From contig OU612067.1 in NCBI GenBank assembly GCA_914767715.1, forward strand, positions 29,860,162 through 29,920,161: DNA of 60,000 nucleotides, given 5' to 3'. The notes under the pieces were generated by a model. That model was given only the letters and a program-made list of their open reading frames with translations. It did not search any database and was not told the origin of the DNA. This stretch comes from Membranipora membranacea (Eukaryota > Bryozoa > Gymnolaemata > Cheilostomatida > Membraniporidae). The position numbers and the translations under genes are program-made. Within the stretch, counting starts at the first letter, position 1. The number at the start of each line of letters is the position of its first letter. This document shows, one piece after another, positions 47,576 to 59,880 of the stretch.

Positions 47576-47743
47576 TCAATTATGAAATTTTATACACTAT
47601 CCCATTTTACCAGCAAAGCCACATAACATGGGACAGATTAACTTTGCATTGTATTCACTCGTTCGTTCAATAGATAAATTCTGTGCGGTTTAATATTGTA
47701 TGCAGGGAATATCAAAACCACTGTGTCATAACAAAAAGTCTTA

Positions 47744-48180
47744 TTTACGAGATACGAGATCTTAGATACGAGATACGAGATTTACATACATCTCTTGGTC
47801 TGATTCCTTTTCCTCTCCTTGCTGGTCATTTCACCTGTATTTTTGGTTTCCAAATTTTGCATTTGATTGCACCTGATTTTCTTTTGGAAGGCTTTATTCC
47901 AGCTAGCTCTAAAACCTTTTTTAGAGACAGATACCTATTACATTATCACACTGATCAATTAAGACAAAAAATCACTACAACTTTTAACTCTTTACCAATT
48001 CAGATACGCTCAGCAACCAAACTCACTCATTTTAAACAACAACTATCAAAGCACTTTATATCCTATTAATTCTTGTTACTTGAGTATTTTTTCTCTCCGC
48101 TTAAGTTTTTTCTTTTTTGTTCTGTCATGAAAAACATTCCTAAAGATGATGTAGAATGACAATAAAAGTATATATACTGT
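47744..48180 (+). mobile_element. 5'-truncated LINE 3' end
   Basis: The frame ends FFRDRYLLHYHTDQLRQKIT and NSLPIQIRSATKLTHFK, matching the last residues of the LINE at 54.8-56.0 kb (FRDKHLLLYHTDNLRYKV, NSLPLHLRSKEKFSSFK). Both end soon after an AATAAAAGTATATATA-like terminus. A short array of GATACGAGAT-type units (about 47744-47782) sits at the 5' edge. Same LINE family, heavily 5'-truncated. Confidence 0.75.
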
Positions 48181-48198
48181 ATATTCCCATTATAATCT

Positions 48199-48274
48199 AA
48201 GGTACTAAAAAGGTACTATTTTCTTCAAGTGATCACAACTCCAAAGGAGAAAAATAGTACCTTTTTAGTACCTT
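48199..48274. repeat. Inverted repeat, 25-bp arms
   Basis: AAGGTACTAAAAAGGTACTA at 48199 is mirrored by TAGTACCTTTTTAGTACCTT ending at 48274. It lies just beyond the LINE terminus. A hairpin, perhaps a remnant of a small foldback element. Confidence 0.8.
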
Positions 48275-48420
48275 CTCATCCCAACTTTGAGTGAAAATAA
48301 TTCTTAACTGGGCCACAGGCTGCTTTTGGACATAGCATAATGTTCTAAACTAGACTGAGATCTCTAGAATGATACCGAAAACCTGTTCCCTTTACAAATA
48401 CTTTAAGTTGCCTTACTCAC

Positions 48421-50800
48421 CATTTACCATAGTAATGTTGCTGGACATATGACTATACCATCTAGATACACCATCAATCTCAGATGATACATTCAGCTCG
48501 TATCCACTGAAGGACGGAGACAGTGTAAGAAACAAGAGTTGTATGATGGTTCCGTCATCCGTGTATTGGATGAACTGGAATATTAAGAGTTAATCATAAA
48601 GTCATGCACATTTAGAATTTCAAGCTATGGCGATTAAATTATCAGAATTTAAGTGGCCAAACTCATGTAAGCAAAAATTAACACCTAACACTAGCAAATC
48701 TCAAACCAATATGAAATTGGCCCACTAGACCCTATTAAACCTACTAATTTTCTACAATCCATGTAGGTACTCTCTACTAATGAGTAAATAATGACAGGGC
48801 TAATATTGGTTTTGACATTTTGATGAACTTGAAAAATGGTACACAATCTTTTCATAAAATTAACATACTACAGAAGAAGCACCACTTTCACGCTGAGATG
48901 AAATACCTCGTCCGGTTCACTGACTGCTTGGTGTTTTTACATCATTATGTATGTACCCCACAACAACTTTCCAGTGAGGAGCACTCATCATCATAAAACA
49001 ACTCATTTTAATTACAGTTACAATAACGGGATAATCACTGTTGTTTATTTGTTATAGTTTTGACTGTTTCGGTGAGAAATTATGAAAAATTGCGGATCTA
49101 AGATAAATATACACATAAATGCAGTGTATACTCTTCAAGCAGCCGAGGTCCTAGCCTACCTGTTTTTTTCAAATACATACAACTAGGCAAGGAGCTGCAA
49201 CCTTTTTCAGGTCACTGGTCACAACTGACACAATGACCACACTAAAAAATAAAATTGCCCTATGTATATAGGCCTATGTAATTATTTTCCATTCAGTTTA
49301 CTGGGTCAATCATCATTAACACTCCGCAATTATGTGAATTCAGTGGATACAAGCTAAATGGAATATGACGTTGGCAACCACTTACTATAAGGTTGATATT
49401 TGGCTGGAATATCGAATTTGTATGTCATCTGCCAAAAGATGCTAGATGCTGCCCTGAATTGTATTTCTGTTGCGTCACCCAGTCCTTTCTATAGGGTAAG
49501 GATATGATGAGACCTTTCATCCTTAAAGTGAAAATTTTGATAATATCTATTAAATTACAATTAGGTACTGCTGTTTGGAAGACAAGAAATATCGAAGAGG
49601 CAAGCTCATGTCCAGTGATAAGGGGTGCTGCTGTCCGATATGCTTGTTGCCGTGGTATTCCTCGCTAAAGCTGACCGTATCTAAGAGTCCAATTCAAGGA
49701 CATACATATTATAAGTGATGAGTTACTGCCTCCGGAAGTTTCAAATAAGTATCCTTTGAAGCTTTAATTTATAGATATGATATCACAGGTTTTGAAAGTA
49801 GATCAAAAAAATCCTGAGAAATTTTACAAAAACCAGGCATATACCTTATCAGAAATTGAGCAAGTAATTGTCAGTGAACATGATCATAGTACTTTTGTTA
49901 AATCAATGTTGAAACGCCATGATTCACTATTTCATGGGATGAGTTTCTCGAAAAGAGCTGACACAAACAGTACTCAGTGCAGTACAATACTTTCTGTCTC
50001 AACCTCAGAAATGTCTCCCTTTTGGTAAAAGTCGAAAATTGTCCCCTAATTTTTTACATTCCTGTCGCTCAACACTATAGTTATGGAAAGAGGACAGATT
50101 CAATATTTTTAAAACCAAGGACTCTCCTAAATCAAGGCAAAAAACCCTAGAACTGCCAAAACGCCCTGAATTCAGTTAACTACAGTGATGTAAAATACTT
50201 TATTGAATTAAAAAAACTGCTGCCTCACAGGCAAGTGTGTGGTTACTGCATTCTGTATAGCTCAAAACTAACAGACTGAGGCTGAAATCTTAGCATTGTC
50301 ACCTAATTTGGAATGATTTGCACAAACTGAACTCTGAATGCAGGTTATCAAATAAATCATCTAGCTGAAATATTGAGATAATTACCTAGTGCTTCATCAC
50401 CTAGTGTGTTAATTTCATACCCTGATTTTGAAGACTATTGTGTGAATACTGTAATAAAAGCCTCAATAAGTTATCTTCAAGATTTTAGCCAAGAAGACAC
50501 CAGGATCTAACATTCAGTTTATTTTAACGGTGTTTGGGCAAGAATTTGACACCGTTTTTTTATGTTGATAGGATGTCTAGGTACTGTGTCATAGTTTCTA
50601 CACCTCTCAATTGGTCAGTTAGGAAGAAATCAGTTTTGAAACTCAAAAATATGGGAGGAGATAAGTCTTAAAAAATGCCCACAGAATCCCATTATTTCTT
50701 ACCTCAGTTCTTACCTCAGGTGAGGTAATTGGTACATCAGGGTTGATGAATCTAGCAATGTGTTTCTCGTAAGTCCATATTCGTTCCAGGTCATCAACAG
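48421..50800 (-). CDS. Putative exon chain of an unrecognised gene (partial)
   Basis: Four minus-strand segments join in phase: one ending at about 50717 (VDDLERIWTYEKHIARFINP then DVPITSPE, donor gtaaga); 49488-49386 (KGLGDATEIQFRAASSIFWQ and so on, phase 0 to 1); a 17-base candidate microexon 48923-48907 (ISEPDE, phase 1 to 0); and 48574-48421 (FIQYTDDGTIIQLLFLTLSP then SGYELNVSSEIDGVSRWYSH, phase 0 to 1, donor gtgagt). The sequences look like ordinary soluble or extracellular protein with NVS and NIT glycosylation sites. I do not recognise the family. The 5' side is cut by a LINE ending near 50810. The chain rests on splice signals and phase only, and the microexon is the weakest link. Confidence 0.4.
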
Positions 50801-50809
50801 TGTGTCACC

Positions 50810-53140
50810 AACAGGAAGCGGGATGCTATCCAGGGGGGGCAAGTAGGGATCTGGAAGTCGGGAGGGAATTCCAATCCTTGGCAGTCTTCATAAAGAAGGA
50901 CCGCTGATGGTGTTGGGTTTTGACATGGGGTATCAGGTACTGATGGCCCTGCCTGTGAGAAAGATGGTGTGTTGCAGGTTGGATATATTTGGTGATGGTA
51001 TCAGTGTCTGAGTAGTGCATCTCCCGGAATAGTTTCAGCCTTCTTTTTTTGCGTCTCTCTCCTAGCTGCTCCCATCCAAGACTGTGTACTAATCCGGTGA
51101 CACTTGTCTTCCTGTCACTCCTTCTGATACCGCACACAAACCTTGCCGCTCTCCTTTGTACAGCTTCTAGGGATGTTTCCTGGGTTGGTGTTAGTGAGAC
51201 CCAGGAGCAGCAAGCATACTCAAGCACTGGCATGACCAGTCGTTTGTATGCCAGCGATTTGCTTCTTCATTGGTGGTGGTCACATTTCTTCTGATGAATC
51301 CTAGTGTGTTGTTTGCCTTGGTAGCAGTGTCAGGTATGTGTTTGTTCCAGCGCAGTTTTGAATCCATGGTTACTCCAAGATACTTGACTTCTTCAGTCCT
51401 CGGTATTTTCATGTCATGCAGGCCGAGAGAGTGTGGTGGCGGTTTAGTTTTCCTGGTGAATGATATGTGTTGGCACTTGACAGGGTGGAATTCCATATCC
51501 CAGGTTTTCTCCCAACCTTCCAGGGTCTTGAGGTCAGCATGGAGTTCATCGCTGTTGTTATCGGTGTTATAGAGGATTGTGTTGTCAGCAAAGAGTCTTA
51601 CTGTGGAATGCAGATGTAGAAGAGAAAGAGCACAGGCCCTACAACGCTTCCCTGTGGCACTCCTGCTGCAACCTGTTGGGATCTGTTAGATAGGAATTCC
51701 TCCACCCAAGAGCAAATTTGGTAGCAGACTCCTTTATTCTCCAACTGGGTGATAAGTTTCTGATGGTTGACTTTATCGAACGCTTTCGAGAAATCCATCA
51801 CACAAGCTTCAGTTTGTATTCCTTTATCCAAGTTGCTAGAGATATCAGCGACAAACTCAACCAGCTGTTTGTAACAGCCTCGGTTTCATCGGAAGCCATG
51901 TTGGTTATGGAACAGTAGGTGGTTTTATTATTATTATTTATATGTTCTAGAACGTTACTCGTCACACATGTAAGGCTGATGGGTCTATAGTTGGATGGTT
52001 GATGTCTGTCTCCCTTCTTGAACACTGGGCAGATGATGGCCTTTTTCCAGTCTGAAGGTACTTCAGCTTTGTCTAGTGATAGTTGGAAGAGTGTGGCAAG
52101 TGGGGATGCAAGCACTTCCGCGTTCTCTCTGAGGACTCTTGGTGAGATGATGTCTGGTCCAGCAGCTTTATATGGGTTGAGAATCTTCAGTTGCTTTGTG
52201 ACACCTTCTTTGGAAATGGTAATGTTTTTCATGTCTGTATAACAAAGGTTCAGCGGTTTTTTGTCTCCGGGATTAGAAAATACTGACACGAATTGATCAT
52301 TCTGGATGTCAGCTTTCTCTCGTGATGATGTGACTAGTTTGTTACCATCTCTCAGCGCTCCAATGTTAGAGACTGCACTAGCACGCCTATGTTTGGTGTA
52401 TATCCAAAATCTCTTAGATCTCACATCTTATTCACTTGTTCGCCAGTAAAGAGTTTATGTACGTAAGCAGCATGCTTTTTCCTAAATAAGCACTGCGCTG
52501 TTCTCCTGAATAGTAGATATCTCTCTTCTACTTTGGTAGGTTTGAGAAAGTTCCTCATGTCATCCCAATCAGCTGTGTTGTATAGATAGATCTGTCTTGG
52601 TGTTTGAGTTTTCCTTAGTGGTCTTACAGCGAGTTCAGCATAAGCAATCGCATGATCGCTAATACCTGGGATGACCTAAACTCGGCTGATTTGGTCAGGC
52701 ATATTAGGTGGCGATGAGGTCTAGTGTGTTCCTTAGACGTGTTGGTTCTTTTACATGCTGTGTGAGTCAGAAGTCATCTAGGATGTTTTGAAAGTCAAAA
52801 TGGAGTCCTGTATACTGATTGCCAGGTTTAATGCTATTATCTTCCCAGATTCATCCTGGGAAATTAAAGTCACCTCCTATGATCAAGCCGAACGGTCTAC
52901 TCCTCTTATCATGCAATTCTGCAAGACAATATCTCAGTTCTCCTCCTGTCACCTTGTCGCTGATGTCTGACCGATATGCAGCTATGCTATGCAGCTATGA
53001 GGATATCTTTATGTCCTTGGCATTGTACTTTTGTCCATGTGATTTCGGATTCCTTCACAGCAGAGACTTTCACTTCACTGCTTGGGATAGCAGCGCTGAT
53101 AGCGATCATTACACCGCCACCCATACCTATTAATGTGACA
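50810..53140 (-). mobile_element. Decayed LINE: endonuclease remnant plus reverse transcriptase
   Basis: Read from 53140 downwards: an AP-endonuclease-like start (GGGVMIAIS, SEITWTKV), GGDFNFPG, DHAIAYAEL, then the polymerase: AAGPDIISPRVL, VPSDWKKAIICPVFKKGDRH, NYRPISLT, MDFSKAFDKVNHQKL, GVPQGSVVGPVLFL, a FADN box (51598-51570) where FADD is expected, KYLGVTMDSKLRWNKHI, and a C-terminal WNSLP segment. Stops and frame changes occur throughout, for example in the endonuclease and after VLFLFYI. The catalytic Asp to Asn change and the frameshifts make it inactive. It is CR1/L2/jockey-like; the clade is not resolved. Confidence 0.85.
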
Positions 53141-54080
53141 TTAAAGTAGAAGACAACACTGGCACCACTAAATACATATCAAGATGTAATTAACCTTCAC
53201 CAGTAGGTAACATACTCAACAATGGAAATCCAAGGTAAAAGCTTCGGATCTGCACCCTAGGGCAGTCAGTAGCCCCTCGTCCCCATGGCTGCAATAAACT
53301 GAATTAAGTTGAGATGCTATTAAAATCTCAAAGAAAATGCTTGATTTTTGTTATTGAAAGCAATAACATTTTTTGTAGATGTTTTGTAACTGAGATGAGT
53401 GTTTATATATTAAGATTAATACACCAAAAGACAACTGTTTCGATTCTAGAAAAAAAAACTATATCTATACATACATACTTTTATACATCATTTTTTTGTA
53501 CGGGCATTTGTGTCACTGAAACAAAATGGTTGATGGGAGTTTGTAATTGAAATAATTAAAATTTTCAAATTTAATATTTATATATACTTACAAAAACCTG
53601 ATGCGGGGTATTTATGAATTCCTGTGTAGATAGGACCATTTTTATTTCGGGGTTATGGGATCCAAAAAATCAAAGTGATATATTTATATATATGCCCCAT
53701 TGTGTGTTGAATAAACACATACCTTCATATATAATTATATATAATATATATATTTTTTAAGCTGGGAGCAGAAAACTCCAAATATCAAAAACTGTATTCT
53801 TAATCATCCATTCAGTTGTATTTGGACTCATGCATCATTCAACTACCCATGATGGCTATGGTTTACAACAAGCCAATCGGCATGATCTGTCATCGTTGAA
53901 AGCTCTGCTCTTGACAAGCTTCTGAGTGCAAACAGTGTCAGATAAATTGGATTAAATGAGATTTATTTAAAAGATTAATTATAAACAGTAAGAAGCAATT
54001 CCCTCGCTATGAAAAAAAAAACGACTCTAAATATTAGTAGTAGTTATCAAAGTGAAAACCTTTTATTTTACAAAGTGTGT
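53141..54080. other. AT-rich spacer
   Basis: No gene seen. It contains long AT/TA simple sequence (about 53670-53760) and several short frames with no protein character. Confidence 0.5.
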
Positions 54081-54086
54081 TCCTTT

Positions 54087-57000
54087 TTAAATGCCCTTTT
54101 TTATAAGATATTGGGCCTTGGACCGGATATTGGCCCGGGTCCTAGTCTTTCCAAGACTGGATTTTAGGTTGTCCATTTGCTGCGCTGTTGGCAAAATGCC
54201 ACTCTTAACATTCCATGTTGACGTAAGCAGCCTAATCTCCTCTCTGGTCCATAAAACCCTTTGACCTGTAACAAAGATTTATATACAGTCATGAGTTTCG
54301 ATTGAGATATATGGGTTAAATAAACAAACCTGCTATGATAATGTCATCCCATCATTGCAGATATTCATCCCGACCCAAGCATTCCGATGCTATTCCTTAT
54401 AATTGATGACATTGGTAGTGAGAAATAAATGATGAAAAGCAAATGATACTTCCGATTTAATGAAATAGTGCCCCACCTTCAGCTGGCAGCTCGCTGCCTC
54501 ACCCGGTATCTCAATAGGAGATTCATCTACAACTGAGACAGACATGCTATCAAGTGATGTCGCAGGCTTAGCAAAATCAATGAAGAACATCAGGGGGTCC
54601 GGTGAAATATATATATACTGGTTATGTTTTGAGATCTCAAGGGTGTAGCCATCATAAATATGATGTGTTAGCATACTTTCTCCTTTCTCCATTAGTTCAT
54701 ACTCCCAGCTCTTTGAACATACATGATTCACATAACAATATCCCACTCTTTCGATGATATGATAATGGAAATGTTATGACATTACTTTTTCTGGATTTTA
54801 AAAAGGCATTTGACTGTGTATCCCATGTTTTACTACACAACAAGTTGAAGGCTTGCGGCATCGGAGGAAATATGTTAAAACTTCTTGACACCTTTCTGAC
54901 AGACAGAAGGCAGTTTGTTAAACTCAATAATATTGAATCTTGTAGATTGCCTATCACAATAGGGGTCCCTCAAGGTTCAATCCTAGCACCAACTTTGTTT
55001 CTCATCTTCATAAATGATTTATTAACTTCATCAAAATCAGACTCATCATCATATGCATATGCTGATGATACAGTGTTCCTGTCATCTAATAAAAACCTTC
55101 AGCAACTAAAGGCAAAGGCATCTGAAGATTAAAGTGGCATTTTGGATTGGTGCAATCGTAACCGGATGGTTATAAATGTTCAGAAATCTCATTACATGCT
55201 ACTTAACATCTCAGATCCGCTTTATGACCTGGAACTGTACATAGGGCATGAAAAACTAAACAGACAGAGAACTACAAGGCTTCTGGGTTTTGTGTTGAAT
55301 GACTCGCTTTCATGGCAGGATCATCTAGAGTATGTATATAAAAAGGTACAACGGAATGTTTACCTACTTCAAAATTTGAGATACTTCTTGGATATAGCAA
55401 GTGCCCGCACATTTTACTTCCAGTTTATCTATTGTCACCTTATATATGGTATCCATATCATTGGCAACTTGTCCTGCAATAATGCCCTCAATAGATTATT
55501 TTTGTTGCAAAAACGGGCTTTACGCATTATCGCCAATGTGCATTACATCCCATATTATCTCATTTCAACCGAATCCATTACACAATCATTACAACTCCTA
55601 CCTCTTCCTAAGCTTGTTTGTTATTTCACTTCACTTTTTGCGCATAAGATAAACAATTTTTTAACACCTCCATTTATATATAGAGGATTTAACACTACCA
55701 AGTTCAATTTTCGTGATAAACATTTACTTTTATATCATACAGACAATCTAAGATACAAAGTTTCTGCTACATACAATTCTTTACCGTTACATTTGAGATC
55801 TAAAGAGAAGTTCAGTTCATTCAAAACTTTACTTTTCAACCATATATTATCGACTTGACCAACATCATTGATGATATTATTTCCCTTCTGTTTCTCTTTT
55901 TTGTTATAAAAAAAAATTGTTCTCTGGCACTGAGTGCAAAACATTTCGAATGAGATGACTTTTGATGCCAATAAAAAGTATATATATTCAGACATTATTA
56001 CAGACAGGATATTGACAGATATTCCGCTTCATGACTAGATAGCTCATCCAACAATGAGTGCAGATAAGCCTAACTCTGCTAACACATGCTATAGCTTTAC
56101 ACACGAGTTAGCCTACTAGCGACGATTGATGTAATTGGAAATTACCTGTAGCCGCATTTGCAGTTTCTGCATATCTGTCAACCTTCAACTCTTCTAAAAT
56201 TGACAGCAGCACAATATTTACACAAACTCCTAAATATATGACTTTTTGTTGCGCCTTCGATCCAGCTCTCGAAACATACATGTTTAACATAACATATCCA
56301 ACTCTATCAATGATGTTCAGACTAATTGATTCTGCTTCATGAATAGATGTAGCTCATCCAACAAAGAGTGCAGACAAGCATTACTATGCTAACGCATGCT
56401 ACAGCTCTACACATAAGTTAGGCTACCATTACTTGTGAAGGTTGATGAAATGAGAAATTACCTTTAACTGCATTCTCATTCTCTGCATCACTGTCAGCGT
56501 TCAACTCTTCTAAAATTAACGACAGCACAATATTCAGTCAAACTCCTTATGTAAGGCTTCTTCACAGGCTGTCGAACATGTGCCATGTTGTTACAATGAA
56601 GCTATGAATTAATTTTATTACTGCTCATTATTACAATGGAGCTCATTATTACAATTTCTTAGTTTTTACAATGATGCCGCAATAGAATGGTTGATGTGAT
56701 GACGCAGGTTTTGCTCTCCTACATTTTACCGGGCCACTGGTTTGGAGAACTAATAGTGTCATTATCAAGCAGTTATATCAGGCCATACATTGAATTATGA
56801 GTGAGGAAACATGATGCTACAGCCCTCTCTCTGGTACCATTATAACTTACTCTCATCGGCTAGCCAGGAGTTTTCGACCGTCACCTGCCCTACATATGTC
56901 TTCTCTCTTAGCCTTCTCAAATGGCCATTATCCACCGCACAACACTTTAGCAACCCTGCTCCTTTCCAGTACATTGAGGTTCATGGAGTAATGATTCAAG

Positions 57001-59616
57001 TGAATATTGACATCCTGCCCCATGTGATCTGAGAGCAGCCGAATATCAGAGTTATCCATATTTAGTATCTGATAAGTAGAATAGTATTATTTAAAAAACA
57101 TCGCCCACTGCTGCCTGCAACTTTCAACACCATAATTTCTAGCTTTATGTTGTAACTGCGTTTAGATGTTTTATTACCCATTCTTTGTTCCCTGAGCTAA
57201 TATGTTTGAATGTATGTTGGGACACTGTCAGAACTGGTTCAAGATTATAGATTTTGGAATGTGGACGGCTCTGTTAGATTTTCAGTGGAGGATGTATAGA
57301 ATATCAGAAAGTTATTGCAATATTCAAGGCTTCAGGATCCATTCCAATCAATACCGAGTGGTATTGTTTGCAATGTATGAAAAATAGTAAACTTATTTAG
57401 TCGAATCCATGTGAGCAGAGATACCTGACAGGTAGTAGCCAGATACTTTCTGAGCTTTTGCGAGTGTATAAGTTTAGGTTTCTCCAACCCTTCACACCAT
57501 TCCACCACTTCACTCAACACAGTTGTCCCTTGGTAAGGCCGAATAGACATGGGTCTGGAAATGGAAAATTTTGAAATCATAAATTGTATCAGTGCTACTT
57601 AGTAGATTTTTGCCCTATTGGATATTTGCAGTGATTTCAAGGCAAACTTGGCCAGTCTTTAGACCTGAAAAGAATTTTGAATAATGACCATAGCTATTAC
57701 ATAGATGCCAAAAGGCTTATGCATTTAAGAATGCACTCTCACCTGGCGAAGAGATAATCAGACGCAGGATTTTCAGGCGGCCGAGAAACCAAGAGGCGTT
57801 CTATAGCCTTTTGAATATGTGCATCCACCAGTACATAAACACCTCTGATGCCGCGTGTTGATTTTCCCTTGACCTCTAAAGCCAGCATCCTATGAAATAC
57901 GTTCACATGATTCAAAGTGAAATTCAATTTGTTAGTTTACCAATAGTGTTTTGCTCGAAAAAGTTTAAAGTTAAGTTCTATTAGTCGGCAAACTGGTGAG
58001 GAGGCCTGAGAAAAGGTAATCTGAGGTTGCCTAATTTACATGTAGTAGAGAAAAAACTACATCATTGCACACTGTGACAAATATTTGTTATGCAGCTCAT
58101 AATGCAAAGATCATACCTGTTGGCTAACACTCTTTCTTCGATAGTTAGTGAACTCATCGCCTCCTCTGGACACTGTTCTTCTGATGATACAGCAAGTTGG
58201 TAGTCGGACACTTTTATATCTGCAATTTCTGCCGGACGTCTTTTGTTGTGCACAAGCAGGGATGCCAACACTAACTGAGACAGTCGGGAGTAGCTTGACG
58301 AGTTTATCATTTCATGCTCTATCTCTTGGCGCAGGAATTCAGTGAACCTAACAATGTCAGCCGTTAGAGGTAGCTCCAAAGTTTTGTTTAACTTGTGTAG
58401 CTTTTGCATTCGGAGTGTGGAGGCCACAACTTCTTCGCTCCCGCTTCCGTTATACAGTGTGAGGAAATCCTCACCAGCTTTCCTCATGTCTTGGTTTCCT
58501 TGTTTTATACTTTCACCTATGTTAAGTAGGCACATTTTTGTTACCATTGTTCCTAGCTGTATTGCCAGTTGCTTATTTGACTTTCGTATCTCAGTTACGC
58601 TTTCCACAAAGGCAGTGTAGCGTGTCGGGTTTAGAAGCTCTGAGAAGCTCTGCTTGGATTGAGTTAGCTTTTGAACCATATGTAGTAGTCTAGCTAGAAA
58701 GCGGAGCTTTCCACGGATTTGATTCTTCTCAGCAAAGGAAAATGTGTCTCCTTTCCTCAACAGTTGGTGGTTTCCATACAGCCTGATGAGATTGTCGTTG
58801 ACAATAGTATCAACAATGCCTAGAGGAATAGAGCAAGCACAATAAGATAAGATTCATTAAAGATCCTCACATAAAACATTTGACCATGTTTTGAATCAGA
58901 GTGAGGCACAATAAAAATGAAGAAATACGTAATCAAAAGGGTTGGTTTGTCATGTAATGAAATATATGAGGCTATGGATAAAAAGTACAAATCATTTAAT
59001 TCAATAGCTGTTGGAAAACTTAGGCGTTCTGCATCTTGGGAAGCTACTCATCCGCCTATATCTTAGACATCTGGAACTCATGTTAGGCTGCATCACATAA
59101 TTTAATGGGCACGTTGGGGTAAAGGCTATTTTCTGATAGTAGTTCAAGCAGATTACATTAAGTTGGGAGTCGATAGACAGTAGGCAGAATGCAGTATATT
59201 ATCGTGGTAACTGTGATCACGTTTGATTATTTTGCATAATAATAAGTTTTCAACACTTTTAACAACTTCAAAGAGCAGCTGTACACAGAATTTGAGCTCA
59301 TAGACATCACTTTTAGGCCCCTACTAAAAACAAGGTATTACCTACCAGCATGCTCTTTGGTTTCTCTCATCCCATTGATCAAATCCTCTAGCTTGTCGTT
59401 CGGAGGGATATAAGGCTGAAGAAGAAGTAGCCCCTCAGCAACGGAATCGTTACGCTTTGTTCTTTTCTCAACTAGGGGGCAATGCTTTAGATGAAGGTGC
59501 ATACTATCTTTGTGACAAAATTGGTAACACACGGTGCAGGGAATGTAGTGTTCTGCTCCTGTTGCGGCAGTTGGCCTTTGAGCAACGACAAGTTTGCCCT
59601 CCCCCCGTCTTATAAC
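54087..59616 (-). CDS. Zinc-finger plus tyrosine-recombinase-like (Crypton-like) protein, 5' incomplete
   Basis: Exons, all phase-compatible: 59616-59346, 58819-58117, 57889-57743, 57554-57425, 57068-56936, 56509-56462, 56193-56146, 54532-54503 and 54265-54087 (stop), about 562 residues so far. Exon 1 here has a C2HC finger (CTVC...HLKHC, residues 27-46). The centre is a helical region, then the tyrosine-recombinase pattern: NKRRPAEI (Arg I, about residue 284), IHSQKLRKYLATTCQ (Arg II, about 409), SDHMGQDVNIHLNHYS (His and candidate Tyr, about 432-444). Three small acidic exons form a linker to QRVLWTREEIRLL...RSKAQYLIKK, a SANT/Myb-like W-T-x-E-E segment. The order matches a widespread uncharacterised animal family related to Crypton recombinases as I recall it. 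It might be domesticated or an element's own gene; the many introns favour a resident gene. The 5' exons lie upstream of 59616. Confidence 0.75.
54766..55985 (+). mobile_element. 5'-truncated LINE in intron of the recombinase-like gene
   Basis: One frame runs 54776-55858 with a single in-frame stop (TAA, 55130-55132). It has FLDFKKAFDCVSH, GVPQGSILAPTLFLIFINDL, catalytic YAYADDTVFL, RLLGFVLNDSLSWQDHL, and a C-terminal YHTDNLRYKVSATYNSLPL. The 5' half of the polymerase and any endonuclease are missing. It ends CCAATAAAAAGTATATATA near 55985, matching the fragment at 47.8-48.2 kb. It lies between two copies of a tandemly duplicated intron segment and opposes the host gene strand. Confidence 0.88.
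56021..56600 (-). repeat. Tandem duplication (about 311-316 bp) carrying a 48-base exon
   Basis: AGCTCATCCAACAA(T/A)GAGTGCAGA occurs at about 56040 and 56352. Each is followed by an exon of exactly 48 bases with conserved acceptor (aattttagAAGAGTTGAA) and gtaattt donor. The two exons encode EELKVDRYAETANAAT and EELNADSDAENENAVK. A third, diverged piece (about 54720-54760) lies on the far side of the LINE. Confidence 0.8.
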
Positions 59617-59673
59617 CTGTCAAATAGGTAACAGGTGTTCTATGCTATAGTTTGTTGTCTTAGAGTTTGAAAA

Positions 59674-59880
59674 TTAGCAAATACAGAGTGATGGTGCTGG
59701 AATGGATGGAATATTATGAGCCCCCATATTTTCTATCATGGACCATAAACCTGGAGGCTTGAATGTTTTAATAATTTCTAATGCCTTCATCGGGCCGGAG
59801 AGAGGGAATTGATGAAATATTATTGAGGTCATCTGCAACTGCTGGATACTGGTCTTGCTATTATATGCTTTCACCACCAA
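59674..59880 (-). CDS. Candidate upstream exon of the recombinase-like gene
   Basis: A 68-codon frame with SGPMKALEIIKTFKPPGLWS and MIENMGAHNIPS. Its position just upstream of the zinc-finger exon, same strand, and its helix-rich character fit the region that precedes the finger in the family as I recall it. I could not find a phase-0 donor that would join it to 59616, so the link is unproven. Confidence 0.25.
   Translation of the reverse strand: MVVKAYNSKTSIQQLQMTSIIFHQFPLSGPMKALEIIKTFKPPGLWSMIENMGAHNIPSIPAPSLCIC

Noticed and set aside
54390-54746. 118-codon minus-strand frame as an independent gene
   Set aside because: Only a 30-base part has splice sites fitting the recombinase-like gene; the rest resembles the duplicated intron unit at one end and is otherwise unsupported.
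58148-58620. Plus-strand frames opposite the large recombinase-like exon
   Set aside because: Shadows of the minus-strand exon, which has matching splice phases on both sides.
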